A stretch of 64,000 nt of DNA from Loxodes magnus (Eukaryota > Ciliophora > Karyorelictea > Loxodida > Loxodidae): contig CAMPDV010000367.1 of assembly GCA_946699065.1 (NCBI GenBank), positions 248,001 through 312,000 of the forward strand. The letters are read 5' to 3'. Both the position numbers and the translations under genes were made by a program. The notes under the pieces are model-generated. The model made no database searches and had not been told where the DNA came from. It saw only the letters and a list, made by a program, of their open reading frames with translations. Each line of letters starts with the position of its first letter. Positions within the stretch are counted from its first letter, which is position 1. Positions 63,693 to 64,000 of this stretch are shown one piece after another.

Positions 63693-64000
63693 TTATAAAA
63701 TATTTTACTATTGCTCATAGAGCAATAGATCAGAATAACTTATTGCTATAAAATAATATAGTACCCTAGTAACTTAGAAATAATAATAAGCAAAAAAGTA
63801 AAAATCCGTTATCTAGAAGCTATTTCTTAAGATTTAAAAATATATTAAGATAGATTTTTTAAATTTCAAGTTGAATGAAAAAAGAGATGAAGAATATCAC
63901 CTCTTCAATAAGAATTATTTTCTGTATAGAAGAATTTGACTAAAGATTTAAAATTAAATGTAATTAAATTTTTAATTTTATACCTATAATTAAATATTTA

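Larger units (their letters stand above)
60333..64000 (+). repeat. Segmental duplication, block D, unit 2 (runs off the window)
   Basis: Partner of 30,228-33,850 and still similar at base 64,000. It joins block C at TTTTAAATTA, where unit 1 has 1.9 kb more. Confidence 0.9.

Noticed and set aside
1-64000. Tetrahymena/Paramecium-type code (TGA as the only stop)
   Set aside because: Internal TGA codons fall inside kinase and receptor motifs as Trp, and swap with TGG between paralogues.
1-64000. Mitochondrial or bacterial origin
   Set aside because: The tRNAs are nuclear-type with pol III T-run terminators, LINEs are present, TAA/TAG read as Gln, and there are no operons or ribosome binding sites.

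Overview
The window looks like nuclear DNA of a ciliate with a fully reassigned genetic code. It is very AT-rich and has almost no long open frames in the standard code. Once TAA and TAG are read as Gln and TGA as Trp, long conserved proteins appear: a 1,324-residue and a 1,326-residue pair of receptor-like membrane proteins, and a 638-residue kinase-kelch fusion. Each of these frames runs without an indel from an ATG to a terminal TGA, so TGA also serves as a stop at gene ends. This matches the karyorelict nuclear code (NCBI table 27, Loxodes-like). A Condylostoma-like code (table 28) is the main alternative. The assignment to a karyorelict is inference. Because no codon is an obligatory stop, open frames mean little here. 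I relied on motifs, paralogue comparison and the point where conservation drops.

Layout. 0.5-4 kb: a decayed LINE-type retrotransposon on the minus strand, interrupted by a roughly 0.3 kb GC-rich, hairpin-forming insert bounded by a 15-bp direct repeat. 4.1-8.1 kb: a broken protein kinase gene (+) converging on an intact kinase-kelch gene (-). 8.4-9.1 kb: an unrecognised coding-looking segment. 9.6-34 kb and 38.8-64 kb (running off the window): two copies of a segmental duplication of about 30 kb, in direct orientation. Each unit carries a member of a repeat-associated gene family (minus), a tRNA-His, a small hypothetical gene, the receptor gene, a conserved minus-strand region, the 5' part of a LINE, a second hypothetical gene, and another member of the family (plus). 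34-38.8 kb: the inter-unit spacer, with tRNA-Ser(UGA), tRNA-Arg(CCU) and a third tRNA-His.

The two units differ by large events. Unit 2 lacks 3.1 kb that holds the LINE endonuclease and reverse transcriptase, and lacks a further 1.9 kb. It has gained two inverted copies of a short, GC-richer, SINE-like element of about 0.53 kb, and has a 4.9 kb AT-rich segment absent from unit 1. Both receptor copies stay intact and differ by synonymous changes, including TGA/TGG and TAA/CAA swaps, so they appear to be under selection while the flanking genes and the LINE decay.

Much of the remaining sequence is AT-rich and shows nothing I can assign.
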